NCBI GenBank assembly: GCA_902168115.1
Contig: CABHPB010000110.1
Location: 18,612 to 82,611, forward strand
Direction of reading: 5' to 3'
From: an uncultured Methylopila sp.
GTDB taxonomy: Bacteria > Pseudomonadota > Alphaproteobacteria > Rhizobiales > Methylopilaceae
DNA length: 64,000 bases
The notes beneath the pieces were generated by a model, which saw only the letters and a program-made list of their open reading frames with translations, ran no database searches and was not told where the DNA came from. A program made the translations under genes and the position numbers. Shown piece after piece: positions 9,561 through 21,124 of the stretch (position 1 is the stretch's first letter; every line of letters starts with the position of its first letter).

Positions 9561-11050
9561 CCGAGACCCGCCACCGCGCCGTACGCCGCCACCGCCGCCA
9601 ATCCGATCAGCGCGGCAGGCGCGAGATCGGGCAGCTGCGGAATCAGACCTTTCATCGCCTTCGCCCTCTCGAGCGTCAGCAGGATCGCGCCGATCGCGGC
9701 TCCGGTCGCGACCGTCACCGACAGGAGGTTGATCCAGAACCGCCGGTCCGGCGCGAAGCCGTCCCGTCGGCGGAGCAGGATCACCAGGAGGCCGAGATTG
9801 ATCCAGGCGCCGACAGACGTCGCGAAGGCGAGGCCTGCGTGCAGGAACGAGCCGACCAGCGCGACCTTCAGAGCGACGTTCGCGATGGTCGCGACCGCGA
9901 GCGCCTTGACCGGCGTCGCGGTGTCGCCGGCGGCGTGGAAGGCCGGAGTGACGCAGCGGAGCGCCACCACCGCCGGCAGGCCAAAGGCGTAGGCCTGGAG
10001 CGCGGCCGCCGAACCGGCGATCGCCGCTTGGTCGAACGCGCCGCGTCCGAACAGCGCCGCCACGACCGGCCCGGGCGCCGCCGCGAACAGCGCGACGAAG
10101 GGCAGCGTCATCAGCAGCGCGCCCTCGAGCGCGCGGTTCAGCCGGTCTCGCGCGCCCGACCGGTCGTCGGCCGCGAGCCGTCGCGCAAGCTCGGGAAGAA
10201 GGACGGTGCCGACCGCGATGCCGACGACGGCGAGCGGCAGCTGGTAGAGCCGGTCCGCGTAATAGAGGTAGGAGACCGAGCCCGACGGCAGGAACGAGGC
10301 GAGGATCGTGTCCGCGAACATCGCGATCTGAACGCCGGCGGAGCCGAGCACGGCGGGGCCGAAGCGCTTCAGGAAATCCCGGACGTTCTGGGTGAGGCGC
10401 GGCAGCCGCAGCTTCAGGCCGACGCCCGCCCGGCGCATGTCCCAGACGACCAGCCCGAGCTGGGCGAAGCCCGAGACCAGCACGCCGACGGCGAGCGCAT
10501 GGGCGACCGTCGGAAACCAGCCGGCGACCAGCAGCGCGGCGATCATGCAGACGTTGAGCAGGATCGACGCCGAGGCGGCGGCCGCGAAGCGATCATGCGC
10601 GTTGAGCACGCCGGCGACGAGCGTCATCGCCGAGATCAGGGCGAGATAGGGGAAGGTGATCCGCGTCAGCTCGGCAGTGAGCGCGAGCTGCGGCGGATCG
10701 TCGGAGAACCCCGGCGCGAGAGCCGTCACGACGAGCGGGGTGAAGGCGAGCGCGAGCACCAGGAGAACGAGCTGCGCCAGCATCGTGATGGACAGGACGT
10801 CCTCGCCGAACGCCTTGGCGGCGCCCTCCCCCTCGCGGGTCAGCTGGTAGGCGTAGCGCGGCACGAAGGCGGCGTTGAACGCGCCTTCCGCGAAGATCGC
10901 CCGAAAATGGTTGGGCAGGCGGAACGCCACCATGAAGGCGTCGGCGAGCGGCCCGGCGCCGAGCAGCGCCGCCATCATGGCGTCGCGCACGAAGCCGAAG
11001 GCGCGGCTGAGCAGCGTCAGCCCGCCGACCGAGGCCGCCTTACGCCACAT
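9527..11050 (-). CDS. murJ: Lipid II flippase MurJ (MviN)
   Basis: A 507-residue MOP-superfamily flippase of about 14 helices, usual for MurJ. The N-terminal LLSRAFGFVRDAMMAALLG with the conserved Arg-Asp, and RLPNHFRAIFAEGAFNAAFVP, are diagnostic. It moves the peptidoglycan precursor lipid II to the periplasmic face. It follows glmS on the same strand (33-bp gap), grouping envelope precursor genes. Its 3' end overlaps the convergent O-antigen ligase gene by 34 bp. No Wzx-type flippase gene is seen beside the polysaccharide cluster. Confidence 0.95.
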   Translation of the reverse strand: MWRKAASVGGLTLLSRAFGFVRDAMMAALLGAGPLADAFMVAFRLPNHFRAIFAEGAFNAAFVPRYAYQLTREGEGAAKAFGEDVLSITMLAQLVLLVLALAFTPLVVTALAPGFSDDPPQLALTAELTRITFPYLALISAMTLVAGVLNAHDRFAAAASASILLNVCMIAALLVAGWFPTVAHALAVGVLVSGFAQLGLVVWDMRRAGVGLKLRLPRLTQNVRDFLKRFGPAVLGSAGVQIAMFADTILASFLPSGSVSYLYYADRLYQLPLAVVGIAVGTVLLPELARRLAADDRSGARDRLNRALEGALLMTLPFVALFAAAPGPVVAALFGRGAFDQAAIAGSAAALQAYAFGLPAVVALRCVTPAFHAAGDTATPVKALAVATIANVALKVALVGSFLHAGLAFATSVGAWINLGLLVILLRRRDGFAPDRRFWINLLSVTVATGAAIGAILLTLERAKAMKGLIPQLPDLAPAALIGLAAVAAYGAVAGLGYIAARKLRRP

Positions 11051-11083
11051 GGGCCGGGATCGCGCGCGCGGTCGGAATCGGCC

Positions 11084-12907
<1,824 letters not shown>

Positions 12908-12986
12908 GGGCCGATACGCTCCCGCTGATCCGCGGCGCGGTTGATAGCACGTTTCGCGTTAGCGGCGACTGAAGCGCGAAGGCGTC

Positions 12987-14345
12987 TCAGCCCTCCTTGG
13001 CGGCCTTCAACATCGCCTTCAGCTTCTTGCCCCTTCCGGGCATCGTCACCTGCCGCGCGCGGGCGATCGCGAGGGCGTCGGCCGGCACGTCCTCGGTGAC
13101 GACGCTGCCAGTGCCGACATAGGCGCCCTCGCCCACCGTCACCGGCGCGACGAGCGCGGAGTTCACGCCGACGAAGGCGTCGGCGCCGATCGTCGTGCGG
13201 TGCTTTGAGAAGCCGTCATAGTTGCAGGTGATGGTGCCGGCGCCGAGATTGGCGCGTGGTCCCACCTCGGCGTCGCCGACGTAAGTCAGGTGATTGAGCT
13301 TGGCGCCCTCGCCTATCTTCGCGTTCTTCACTTCGACGAAGTTGCCGGCGCGCGAGCCTGCGGCCATGTCCGCGCCGGGCCGCAGCCGCGCGAAGGGCCC
13401 GATCGAGACGCCCTCGCCGACGCTCGCGCCCTCGAGATGGCTGAAGGCGTGGATGACGGCCCGGTCGGCCACGGTTACGCCCGGACCGAAGACGACGTTC
13501 GGTTCGACGACGACGTCGCGGCCGATCCGGGTGTCGTGGGACAGGAACACGGTTTCCGGCGCGATCATCGTCACGCCCTCCGCCATCGCGGCCGCCCGAA
13601 GCCTGCGCTGCAGCTCGGCCTCGACGGCGGCGAGCTGGGCGCGGTCGTTGACGCCCTGCACCTCGGCTTCCGGCGCGGCCTCGACCGCGACGCCGAGCCC
13701 GCTCAGCACGGCGACCTCGACGATGTCGGTCAGGTAGAATTCGTTCTTGGCGTTGCGGTTTCCGATCCTGTCGAGCAGTTCGATCGCGCGCCGGCCGTCG
13801 ATCGCCATCAGGCCGCCGTTGGAGAGCCGGATCGCGCGCTCGTCCTCGCTGGCGTCCTTCTCCTCGCGGATGGCGACGAGGCTGGGACCCTGGCTGATGA
13901 GCCGGCCATAGCCGGTCGGGTTCTCGGCCTCAAAGCCCAGCACGACGACGGAGGCGCCGTGGGCGAGCGGCGCCCTGAGGCGCTTCAGCGTCTCCGGCCG
14001 CACCAGCGGTGTGTCGCCATAGACGACGAGAACGTCGTCAAAGCCGGGCTCGAAGGCTTCACGCGCCGCGAGCACGGCGTGGGCGGTGCCGCGGCGCTCG
14101 CCCTGCACGAAGATCTTGGCGTCGGGCGCGGCGCGCAGGACGTCGGCGGCGACGTCCTCCCGGTCCGGACCGATGACGACCGCGAGCCCCGTCGAGCCCG
14201 CCGCCTCCGCGGCGGCGAGGACGTGCCCGACGAGCGTGCGGCCCGCCGCCTTGTGCAGGACTTTCGGGGTGTCAGACCGCATCCGCGTGCCCTCGCCTGC
14301 CGCGAGGACGACGGTCAGGCAGCTACGGTCCGAAGGAGAGCTCAT
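12987..14345 (-). CDS. glmU: Bifunctional UDP-N-acetylglucosamine pyrophosphorylase / glucosamine-1-phosphate N-acetyltransferase
   Basis: A 452-residue enzyme. The N-terminal uridylyltransferase domain has the nucleotide motif LAAGEGTRM and a KVLHKAAG Lys. The C-terminal left-handed beta-helix has hexapeptide repeats and catalytic-type motifs ([33 protein letters not shown]). It converts GlcN-1-P to UDP-GlcNAc for peptidoglycan and lipopolysaccharide. ATG 14345 ([10 protein letters not shown]) is chosen; a TTG 24 bp upstream would add eight unlikely residues. It is divergent from the SPOR-like gene and lies upstream of glmS on the same strand. Confidence 0.96.
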   Translation of the reverse strand: MSSPSDRSCLTVVLAAGEGTRMRSDTPKVLHKAAGRTLVGHVLAAAEAAGSTGLAVVIGPDREDVAADVLRAAPDAKIFVQGERRGTAHAVLAAREAFEPGFDDVLVVYGDTPLVRPETLKRLRAPLAHGASVVVLGFEAENPTGYGRLISQGPSLVAIREEKDASEDERAIRLSNGGLMAIDGRRAIELLDRIGNRNAKNEFYLTDIVEVAVLSGLGVAVEAAPEAEVQGVNDRAQLAAVEAELQRRLRAAAMAEGVTMIAPETVFLSHDTRIGRDVVVEPNVVFGPGVTVADRAVIHAFSHLEGASVGEGVSIGPFARLRPGADMAAGSRAGNFVEVKNAKIGEGAKLNHLTYVGDAEVGPRANLGAGTITCNYDGFSKHRTTIGADAFVGVNSALVAPVTVGEGAYVGTGSVVTEDVPADALAIARARQVTMPGRGKKLKAMLKAAKEG

Positions 14346-14518
14346 GTGGAATTCAGTCTCGCTGGGCAAGCGGGTTCATCGGCGCCGCGACACTCGCGCG
14401 TCCCGCGGCCGGCCGCAACAGACGCCGGCGTATCGGCGAGGCGCAGCCGGAAAGCAACCCATCGAAGATGCACGCGACTCAGCTACTGTCGCCGCATATT
14501 CGCCGGCGGAGCGGCTGC

Positions 14519-15130
14519 TTGGACACTCATCGTTACGACGAGCAAATTCAGTACGACGAGGAGCAGTCGACCAGAAGCTTCGCGCCGCTGGCGCCGGCCG
14601 CGCTCTGGGGACTGGTCATGCTCGCCGCGATCGGCGCCGCGGGCGCCGCGGTCTGGCGGGGCGAACCCGCGTCCGGGCAGCGCCTGGTGACGGCGGACGC
14701 CGAGGCGCCGTTGCGCCGCGACCTGGCGCGGCTCGGCTCCGAGCGCGACGCCCTCGCGCTGCGGGTGGCGGCGCTCGAACGCGGCTTCGGCGACATGAAG
14801 CTCGCGCGCCGCGCCACGGAGCCGGAAAGCACCGGCTCGATCCAGCGTCCGGGCGACCGTCCTGCGGCGGGATACGGCCTTTCGCTCGGGATCGAGCCGT
14901 CGCTGGACGCGGCCAAGCGCCGCTGGACCACGCTCGCCGCGCGATTTCCCGGTCAGCTCGCGAAACTGACGCCGCTGGCGCGCAAGGAAGCCGGCAAGAC
15001 GCCGCTGTTCGAGCTCGTCGCGGGCCCCTATCCTGGCCGTCCGGACGCCGAGGCGGCTTGCGGGACGCTTGCAGATCAGGGCCTCGCCTGCGATACGACG
15101 GACTATGCCGGAGACCCAATCGGACGCTAG
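14519..15130 (+). CDS. Membrane-anchored protein with a SPOR-like C-terminal domain
   Basis: About 203 residues. A short acidic cytoplasmic N-terminus is followed by one membrane helix (ALWGLVMLAAIGAAGAAVW), a short coiled-coil segment (RRDLARLGSERDALALRVAAL) and a C-terminal segment resembling a SPOR/RNP-fold domain (FELVAGPYPGRPDAEAACGTL). SPOR domains usually bind denuded peptidoglycan; the assignment here is by pattern and topology only. The TTG at 14519 has GGAG 7 nt upstream; an ATG at 14468 would add 17 Arg-rich residues without a good ribosome site. It lies between glmU and opgG, fitting an envelope role. Confidence 0.6.
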   Translation: MDTHRYDEQIQYDEEQSTRSFAPLAPAALWGLVMLAAIGAAGAAVWRGEPASGQRLVTADAEAPLRRDLARLGSERDALALRVAALERGFGDMKLARRATEPESTGSIQRPGDRPAAGYGLSLGIEPSLDAAKRRWTTLAARFPGQLAKLTPLARKEAGKTPLFELVAGPYPGRPDAEAACGTLADQGLACDTTDYAGDPIGR

Positions 15131-15259
15131 CCGCAACGTCTCGCGTCGCCGCCCGATCGCGGGCGCGCACTGGACTTCTCGACCGTTCACCACATCATCC
15201 CGGTCTTGTATCCCGTATTCCATCGGGCGGCCCTGCCACGCCCGGATCGCGTCGCACAC

Positions 15260-16807
15260 ATGAATCGCAGAGACCTGCTCACCGGGGTCGCAGCTGTCGC
15301 GCTGTCAGCCGCTTCCGCCCACGCCCAGGAACAGCCCAAACCGACGACGCCGCCCGCGCCGCCGGACCTGTTCGCGAACGGTTCTCCGTTCACGCGTGAC
15401 GGTCTGCAGGATCTCGCGCGCACCCTCGCGACCCGCGGCTACGAGGAGCCGAAGGGCTTCCTGCCGCAGGCGTTCGCCGATCTGCCGCTCGACGTCTACC
15501 GGACCATCCAGCCCAAGCCCGACCGCGAGATCTGGGCGAACGAGTCTCGCGGCTTCACGCTCAACCCGCTTCCCGGCGGCTTCATCTACCGCCAGCCGAT
15601 GCGGATCGGCCTGATCGAGGACGGCGCGGTCAAGATGCTGGCGGACGAGCCAGGCTGGTTCGACTTCGGCAAGGCGCCCCAGCCGCAGGGCGACAAGCCG
15701 TTCCCGCTGTCCGGCTTCACGGCGCGCGCGCCGGTCGACCGGTCCTCCGAGCTGCGGGACGTGCTGACGTTCCAGGGCGCGACGATCTTCCGCGCGCTGG
15801 CGCGGGGACAGGTCTTCGGCGCCTCGTCCAGAGGCCTCGCCATCGACGTCGCCGAGCAGAACGGCGAGGAGTTCCCGATGTTCCGAGCGCTGTGGATCGA
15901 GCGCCCCGGGCAGAGCTCGGATGCGCTCACGGTCCATGCGCTGCTGGACAGCCGCCGCGTCTCGGGCGCCTACCGTTTCCTGATCCGTCCCGGCGAGATC
16001 ACGACGGTCGACGTCGAGCTGACCCTGTTCGCGCGCGAGAAGCTCGGACATGTCGGCGTGGCGCCGATGACCTCGATGTTCCTGTTTGCCCCGAACGACC
16101 GGATCGGCTTCGACGACGTGCGCGGCGAGGTCCACCGCAGCGACGGGCTCCAGATCTGGTACGGCGGCGGGGAATGGGTCTGGCGGCCCCTCACCAATCC
16201 GGCCGAGCTGCAGATCAGCGTGTTCGGCGACAACAGCCCGCGCGGCTTCGGCCTGTTCCAGCGCGAGCGCTCGTTCCGTCCCTACAATGATCTCGGCCGA
16301 CGCTACGACCGCATGCCGAGCGTCTGGATCCAGCCGATCGGCGACTGGGGCGAAGGCCAGCTCCAACTGGTCGAGATCCCGACCGACACCGACATCCACG
16401 AGAACATCGTCGCCTACTGGCGACCCAAGACGCCGATCGAGCCCGGTAAGCCCTTCAGCATGACCTACCGCATGCACTGGTGCTGGACGCCGCCTGACAG
16501 GGCGGCCGGCGCCTATGTGGTGCAGACCGCCTGCGGCACGGCCGGAGCGAAGCGGCGACGCTTCTTCGTGGACTTCCAGGGCGAGGGCGTGGCCGATCCG
16601 ACGCGGGCGACCGCGATCCGTCCCAACGTCTCGACATCGGTGGGAACGATCCGTGACGTCGTCGGCGTCGCCAATCCAGACATCAAGGGATATCGCGTGG
16701 CCTTCACGCTCGATCCGAACGACGAAGAACTCTGTGAGCTGCGGCTCACGCTGGAGACAGACGCCGGCCGCGTCGGCGAGACATGGCTGTACCGGTGGAC
16801 GGCATGA
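15260..16807 (+). CDS. opgG: Periplasmic glucan biosynthesis protein OpgG/OpgD (MdoG family)
   Basis: A 515-residue periplasmic protein of the MdoG family, needed to build or branch osmoregulated periplasmic glucans. It starts MNRRDLLTGVAAVALSAASA, a twin-arginine (Tat) signal ending AHAQ. Tat export is a feature of OpgD rather than the Sec-type E. coli OpgG, so the paralogue name is uncertain. Motifs include FGASSRGLAIDVAEQNGEEFP and FDDVRGEVHRSDGLQIWYGG. ATG 15260 is chosen because it begins the signal peptide; the frame extends upstream to a TTG at 15206. Its stop overlaps the opgH start (ATGA at 16804-16807), showing coupling. Confidence 0.9.
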   Translation: MNRRDLLTGVAAVALSAASAHAQEQPKPTTPPAPPDLFANGSPFTRDGLQDLARTLATRGYEEPKGFLPQAFADLPLDVYRTIQPKPDREIWANESRGFTLNPLPGGFIYRQPMRIGLIEDGAVKMLADEPGWFDFGKAPQPQGDKPFPLSGFTARAPVDRSSELRDVLTFQGATIFRALARGQVFGASSRGLAIDVAEQNGEEFPMFRALWIERPGQSSDALTVHALLDSRRVSGAYRFLIRPGEITTVDVELTLFAREKLGHVGVAPMTSMFLFAPNDRIGFDDVRGEVHRSDGLQIWYGGGEWVWRPLTNPAELQISVFGDNSPRGFGLFQRERSFRPYNDLGRRYDRMPSVWIQPIGDWGEGQLQLVEIPTDTDIHENIVAYWRPKTPIEPGKPFSMTYRMHWCWTPPDRAAGAYVVQTACGTAGAKRRRFFVDFQGEGVADPTRATAIRPNVSTSVGTIRDVVGVANPDIKGYRVAFTLDPNDEELCELRLTLETDAGRVGETWLYRWTA

Positions 16808-18966
16808 CGGCGGACGTCGCCGCAAACACGCCGGAGGCCATGCCGCCGGAATCGCCGATGGCGATGCCGACCCAGCCGCTGAATCGCTGGTCCGACGACC
16901 AGGTGCGCGAGCTCGTGGCGCCCCAGAGCTGGCGCACGCCGTGGGTCAGCCGCCTGTTCGTGGCGACGGGCCTGATCGCAGCCGTCCTGCTCGGCGGCCG
17001 CGAGATGTACCGCGTCGTCGAGGTCGGCGGCGTCACGGTGCTCGAATGGGCGCTGCTTGCGCTGTTCCTCGTCAACTTCTCCTGGATCGCGCTCGCTTTC
17101 GTTTCGGCGATCGTCGGTTTCTTCGCCCTGTTCGGGAAACCGGCCATCGCGACGCCCGAGCCGCCTGAGAAGCTGACCTCGCGCAACGCGCTCGTCATGC
17201 CGATCTACAACGAGCAGCCAAGCCGCGTGTTCGGCGCCATGCAGGCGGTCTACGAGGAGATCGCGAAGCTCGGCTTCGCCGCCCATTTCGACTGCTTCCT
17301 CGTCTCCGACACCACTGACCCGGACGTCTGGATCGCCGAGGAGCGCGCCTTCATCGCACTGCGCGAGGCGCTCGGGCCGGAGGCCCGGGTCTATTACCGG
17401 CACCGTCCGAAGAACCACCGGCGCAAGGCCGGCAACATCGAGGACTTCGTCACGCGCTGGGGCGGCGCCTACGACCATATGGTCATCTTCGACGCCGACA
17501 GCCTGATGACCGGCCACGCCATCCTCGCCCTCGCCGCGGCGATGGAGGCTGACCCCGACGCCGGCATCATCCAGACGCTGCCGCTCGTCATCAACCGCAA
17601 CACCCTCTTCGCCCGCACCCAGCAGTTCGCGAGCCGCGTCTACGGGCCGGTGATCGCCGCCGGCATCGGCGTCTGGTACGGCCGCGACGGCAACTACTGG
17701 GGCCACAACGCCATCATCCGGATGGAGGCCTTCGCCGGCGGCGGCGGCTTGCCGGACCTCAAGGGCCGGCCGCCCTTCGGCGGTCTGATCATGAGCCACG
17801 ACTTCGTCGAGGCGGCGCTGATCCGGCGCAAGGGCTGGGCGGTCTACATGCTGCCGCGCCTGGAAGGCTCGTACGAGGAAAGCCCGCCCTCGCTGATCGA
17901 CCTCGCGGCGCGCGACCGGCGCTGGTGCCAGGGCAACCTGCAGCACTCCGCCCTGCTCGCGACGCGCGGGCTCTACCCGCTCAGCCGTCAGCATTTCCTG
18001 AACGGCATCTTCTCTTACCTGGCCTCCCCGTTCTGGATGTTCATGCTGCTGTGCGGCATCGCGCTCGCACTGCAGTCGAAGTTCATCCGGCCCGAATATT
18101 TCACCGACGAGTTCGCGCTGTTCCCGGCCTGGCCGCGCTTCGACGCCGAGCGCGCCTTGACGCTGTTCGCCATCACCATGGCGATCCTGATCGCGCCGAA
18201 GGTCTTCGGGCTCGTCATTCACCTGATGAACGGCGCCTCCCGGCGCGGCTCGGGCGGCGCCTTCCGGACCATCGTGTCTGCGATCCTCGAGATCATCCTG
18301 TCGTCGCTGTTCGCCCCGATCATGATGCTGGTGCAGTCGAGCTCGGTGTTCGAGATCCTCGCTGGGCGCGCGACCGGCTGGAACCCGCAGCGCCGCGACG
18401 ACGGCTCGATTCCATTCAAGGACATCGCCTGGAACCACGGCTGGCACACGGCGCTCGGGGTGGTCACGCTGATTTCGGGCGCGCTGATCGCGCCCTCGCT
18501 GGTCGCCTGGATGTCGCCGACGATCGCCGGCCTGCTGCTTGCGATCCCGCTGTCCTGGGCCTCCGGCAACCTCGCCTGGGGCCTCGCGCTGAAGCGGCTC
18601 GGCCTGATGCTGATCCCCGAAGAGACCAACGTGCCGCCGATCGCGACCGCCGCGCGGGAGTACGGCAAGCGGCTGGCCGGGCTCGGCGTCGACGGCGCGG
18701 ACGCGCTGAAGGCGCTCCACGGCGACGAGCGGCTGTTCCGCGAGCACGGCCGGATGCTGCCGAAAGGCGTCTCGCGGCCGCGCGGCCAGATCGAGCCGGA
18801 CCGCTGCATGGCGGCCGCCAAGGTCACGGAGGCGGAGACGCTGGACGAGGCGATCTCCTGGCTGACGCCGAAGGAAAAGACCGCCCTCCTCCACGACCGC
18901 GCTCTGCTGGCGCTCGCGGCGAAGCTGCCGGACGGCGCCGAGCCCGCGCCGGCCGGAGCCGCCTGA
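16804..18966 (+). CDS. opgH: Glucans biosynthesis glucosyltransferase MdoH/OpgH
   Basis: A 720-residue inner-membrane GT2 glucosyltransferase that makes the linear glucan backbone from UDP-glucose and passes it to the periplasm. GT2 motifs are VMPIYNEQP, VSDTTDPD, IFDADSLM and the product-site RDRRWCQGN. About seven membrane helices flank the catalytic domain. The ATG at 16804 overlaps the opgG stop as ATGA; an in-frame ATG at 16783 would overlap by 25 bp. The N-terminus is rich in Met/Pro/Ala and shorter than that of E. coli OpgH. Confidence 0.92.
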   Translation: MTADVAANTPEAMPPESPMAMPTQPLNRWSDDQVRELVAPQSWRTPWVSRLFVATGLIAAVLLGGREMYRVVEVGGVTVLEWALLALFLVNFSWIALAFVSAIVGFFALFGKPAIATPEPPEKLTSRNALVMPIYNEQPSRVFGAMQAVYEEIAKLGFAAHFDCFLVSDTTDPDVWIAEERAFIALREALGPEARVYYRHRPKNHRRKAGNIEDFVTRWGGAYDHMVIFDADSLMTGHAILALAAAMEADPDAGIIQTLPLVINRNTLFARTQQFASRVYGPVIAAGIGVWYGRDGNYWGHNAIIRMEAFAGGGGLPDLKGRPPFGGLIMSHDFVEAALIRRKGWAVYMLPRLEGSYEESPPSLIDLAARDRRWCQGNLQHSALLATRGLYPLSRQHFLNGIFSYLASPFWMFMLLCGIALALQSKFIRPEYFTDEFALFPAWPRFDAERALTLFAITMAILIAPKVFGLVIHLMNGASRRGSGGAFRTIVSAILEIILSSLFAPIMMLVQSSSVFEILAGRATGWNPQRRDDGSIPFKDIAWNHGWHTALGVVTLISGALIAPSLVAWMSPTIAGLLLAIPLSWASGNLAWGLALKRLGLMLIPEETNVPPIATAAREYGKRLAGLGVDGADALKALHGDERLFREHGRMLPKGVSRPRGQIEPDRCMAAAKVTEAETLDEAISWLTPKEKTALLHDRALLALAAKLPDGAEPAPAGAA

Positions 18967-18970
18967 GGGA

Positions 18971-20221
18971 CTAGAGCTCGGCCGCCGCCTCGAACGGGAG
19001 GAAGCCGATCCGGTCGCCCTGCCGGACCCCGTCGACGCCGGCCGGGATCACAGCGAGACCATCGGCGGCGATCAGAGGGGCGAGCCTCGCCGACCCGCCT
19101 CGCCCGAGCTTCTCGACCCGGGGCAAACCACCCTCGTCCGATCCGACGACGCGCGCCGGGGCGAACTCGGTCCGCCCGCCAGGCCCGCGTTGCGAGAAGG
19201 CGGCGACGGCGGCCAGCGGCGTCAGCGGCTTCGGCTCGAGGCCCGCGAGCCGCTCGAGCGCGCTCCGCCCGACCAGAAGCCAGGCGACGAGGGCCGCGAA
19301 GGGATTGCCGGGCAGCCCGATCAGCACCGCCTTGCCCGCGCGCCCTGCGACGACCGGCTTTCCGGGCTTCATCGCCACCCGGGCGAGCTCCAGCGAGCCG
19401 CCGGCGGCAAGCACCGCGGCGGCGAGATGGTCCTCCTCGCCGACCGAGGTCGCGCCGCTGGTCACTACCAGGTCGCAGCGATCCGAGGCCTCTGCCACAA
19501 GCCGCGCCAGCTCCGCGCGGTCGTCCGGGGCGACGCCGAGATCGACGAGCTCGATCGCGGGCTGCGCGAGCAGCGCCGCCAGCATCGGACGGTTGGCGTC
19601 ATGGATCAGCCCGGGACCGATCGCGCGGCCCGGCCGCACGAGCTCGTCGCCGGTCGACATCAGCCCGACCACGACGCGCCGCCGGACCGAAGCCTCGGTG
19701 ACGCCGGCCGCCGCGAGAATGGCGACATGGCGCGCGTCGAGCCGCACGCCGGCCGGGACGATGACGTCGCCGACGCGCACGTCCTCGCCCTCCCGGCGGA
19801 TGTTGGCGCCCTCCGCGGGGGCGCTCTCCAGCGAGATGCGGCCGCCGCTCCGTCTCACCCGCTCCTGCATCGCGACGGCGACCGTGCCGGGCGGCAGCGG
19901 CGCGCCGGTCATGACGCGGGCGGCCTCGCCCGGCTTCAGCGCGTCGCGAACGCCGGCGGCGCCCGCCGCGAGCCGCGCCAGCACCCGATGCTCCGGATCG
20001 AGCGAGCCGAGGGCGTAGCCATCCATGGCGGAGTGGTCGAAGGGCGGCAGCGGCGTCGGGCTTGCGACGTCCGCCGCCGAGACGCGGCCGGACAGCGAGG
20101 CGAGCGCGACGGTCTCGGCGCCCACCGGCCGCTCGACGATCAGGGCGGCGTGCGCCTGCGCGGCCTCGACCGTCAGCAGGCCGGGAACGGCGCAGAAATC
20201 CTTGAGGGCGGTGACTGTCAC
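18971..20221 (-). CDS. moeA: Molybdopterin molybdenumtransferase MoeA
   Basis: A 416-residue enzyme inserting molybdate (or tungstate) into adenylylated molybdopterin. Family motifs are FDHSAMDGYAL, MTGAPLPPGT, GLMSTGDEL, TSGATSVGEEDH and a GLPGNPFAA C-terminal region. It ends the leftward formate dehydrogenase block, overlapping the preceding unknown gene by four bases (ATGA at 20218-20221). This suggests it supplies Mo/W cofactor for the selenocysteine formate dehydrogenase encoded upstream. It converges with opgH only 4 bp away. Confidence 0.93.
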   Translation of the reverse strand: MTVTALKDFCAVPGLLTVEAAQAHAALIVERPVGAETVALASLSGRVSAADVASPTPLPPFDHSAMDGYALGSLDPEHRVLARLAAGAAGVRDALKPGEAARVMTGAPLPPGTVAVAMQERVRRSGGRISLESAPAEGANIRREGEDVRVGDVIVPAGVRLDARHVAILAAAGVTEASVRRRVVVGLMSTGDELVRPGRAIGPGLIHDANRPMLAALLAQPAIELVDLGVAPDDRAELARLVAEASDRCDLVVTSGATSVGEEDHLAAAVLAAGGSLELARVAMKPGKPVVAGRAGKAVLIGLPGNPFAALVAWLLVGRSALERLAGLEPKPLTPLAAVAAFSQRGPGGRTEFAPARVVGSDEGGLPRVEKLGRGGSARLAPLIAADGLAVIPAGVDGVRQGDRIGFLPFEAAAEL

Positions 20222-20592
20222 TGCGCGGTCTCGTCCTCGTCGATCCGCATGCGCCGCCCCTTGCGGTCGAAGAAAGCGCCTTCGTTGATGGCGAGCCTGT
20301 CGTCGTGGATCATCTGTTCGACGCGGCGCAGCTCGATGCGCGCCAGCGGCTCCTCGAGCGGGCCGCCGGCCTTGGAGGTTTCGGCAAAGAACACCACACC
20401 GTCCCAGCCGCCCGGCGCGGTCGCGAAGAGCCGGCGGACGTCCGCCCAGCGCGCCTCGTCGCCGATCACATGGAAGAACGTCGACGCCACCGGAACGGCG
20501 TCGCTTGCGGTGATCTCGACCAGCACCGCGAGCGCGGTGAAGCCGCCGCCGGCCGCGTAGGTCGCGGGCAGCCAGTCGTCGAAATCCTCCAT
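20218..20592 (-). CDS. Conserved-looking hypothetical protein in the formate dehydrogenase/selenium operon
   Basis: A 124-residue soluble acidic protein, not recognised. It starts MEDFDDWLPATYAAGGGFT and contains AVLVEITASDAVPVASTFFH and an acidic tail IDEDETAQ. There is no signal, helix or metal motif. The gap to the upstream gene is 4 bp and it overlaps moeA by 4 bp (ATGA), so all three genes are translated together. Position between selB and moeA suggests a role in formate dehydrogenase maturation or cofactor delivery, but that is inference from context only. Confidence 0.72.
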   Translation of the reverse strand: MEDFDDWLPATYAAGGGFTALAVLVEITASDAVPVASTFFHVIGDEARWADVRRLFATAPGGWDGVVFFAETSKAGGPLEEPLARIELRRVEQMIHDDRLAINEGAFFDRKGRRMRIDEDETAQ

Positions 20593-20596
20593 CGCC

Positions 20597-21124
20597 TCAG
20601 AAGTCGACAAGAGGCGTCTCCGCGAAGGTGCGGTCGAACTGGGCGGCGAAGGGCTTTCCCCTGATTTCCTCGTATCGCTCCTCAAACGCCGCAAGCGCGA
20701 ACAGGATCGCGGGGGCACGCGCGGCGGCGGGATCCTCGATCGAGGCCGAGACGGGGACAGGCCGGTCATCAGGCGTCTGCGTCTCGAGGTCCGATGTCGC
20801 GAGAAGGCGCTCGTCATGGACCGCGTCCGCGAGTGGCGTCATCGCCTCCAGCAGGGTCGCGGTCGACGGATCGGAGTCGGGCCAGTCCAGCTCGTCGATC
20901 GCCGCGGCGCGCTGGAACGAGCGCGACGCCTCGCGGTCGACCGCGGAGGCGTCCGCAGCCACGAGCGCGGCGAGAAAGTTGAACCGCCGCCAAGCCCGCT
21001 GCCGCTCGCGCTCCAGCCTCGCGATTTCGGTCGCATAGCTCTCGCGAAACCCGCGTTCGGCGGCTGCGGCCTCGACGGCGTGCGTCTCCAGCGTCGAGAG
21101 AGCCGCGGGGCGGAAGATGCTCAT
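20597..21124 (-). CDS. Hypothetical protein in the formate dehydrogenase/selenium operon
   Basis: A 175-residue protein, not recognised. It begins MSIFRPAALSTLETHAVEA, then has a predicted helical, Arg/Glu-rich segment near residues 25-50 (ATEIARLERERQRAWRRFN) and a C-terminal ILFALAAFEERYEEIRG helix. There is no membrane segment or Cys motif. Its ATG overlaps the selB stop (TGATG at 21122-21126), so it is translationally coupled to selB. The function is likely tied to selenoprotein synthesis or formate dehydrogenase assembly, by context only. Confidence 0.7.
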   Translation of the reverse strand: MSIFRPAALSTLETHAVEAAAAERGFRESYATEIARLERERQRAWRRFNFLAALVAADASAVDREASRSFQRAAAIDELDWPDSDPSTATLLEAMTPLADAVHDERLLATSDLETQTPDDRPVPVSASIEDPAAARAPAILFALAAFEERYEEIRGKPFAAQFDRTFAETPLVDF

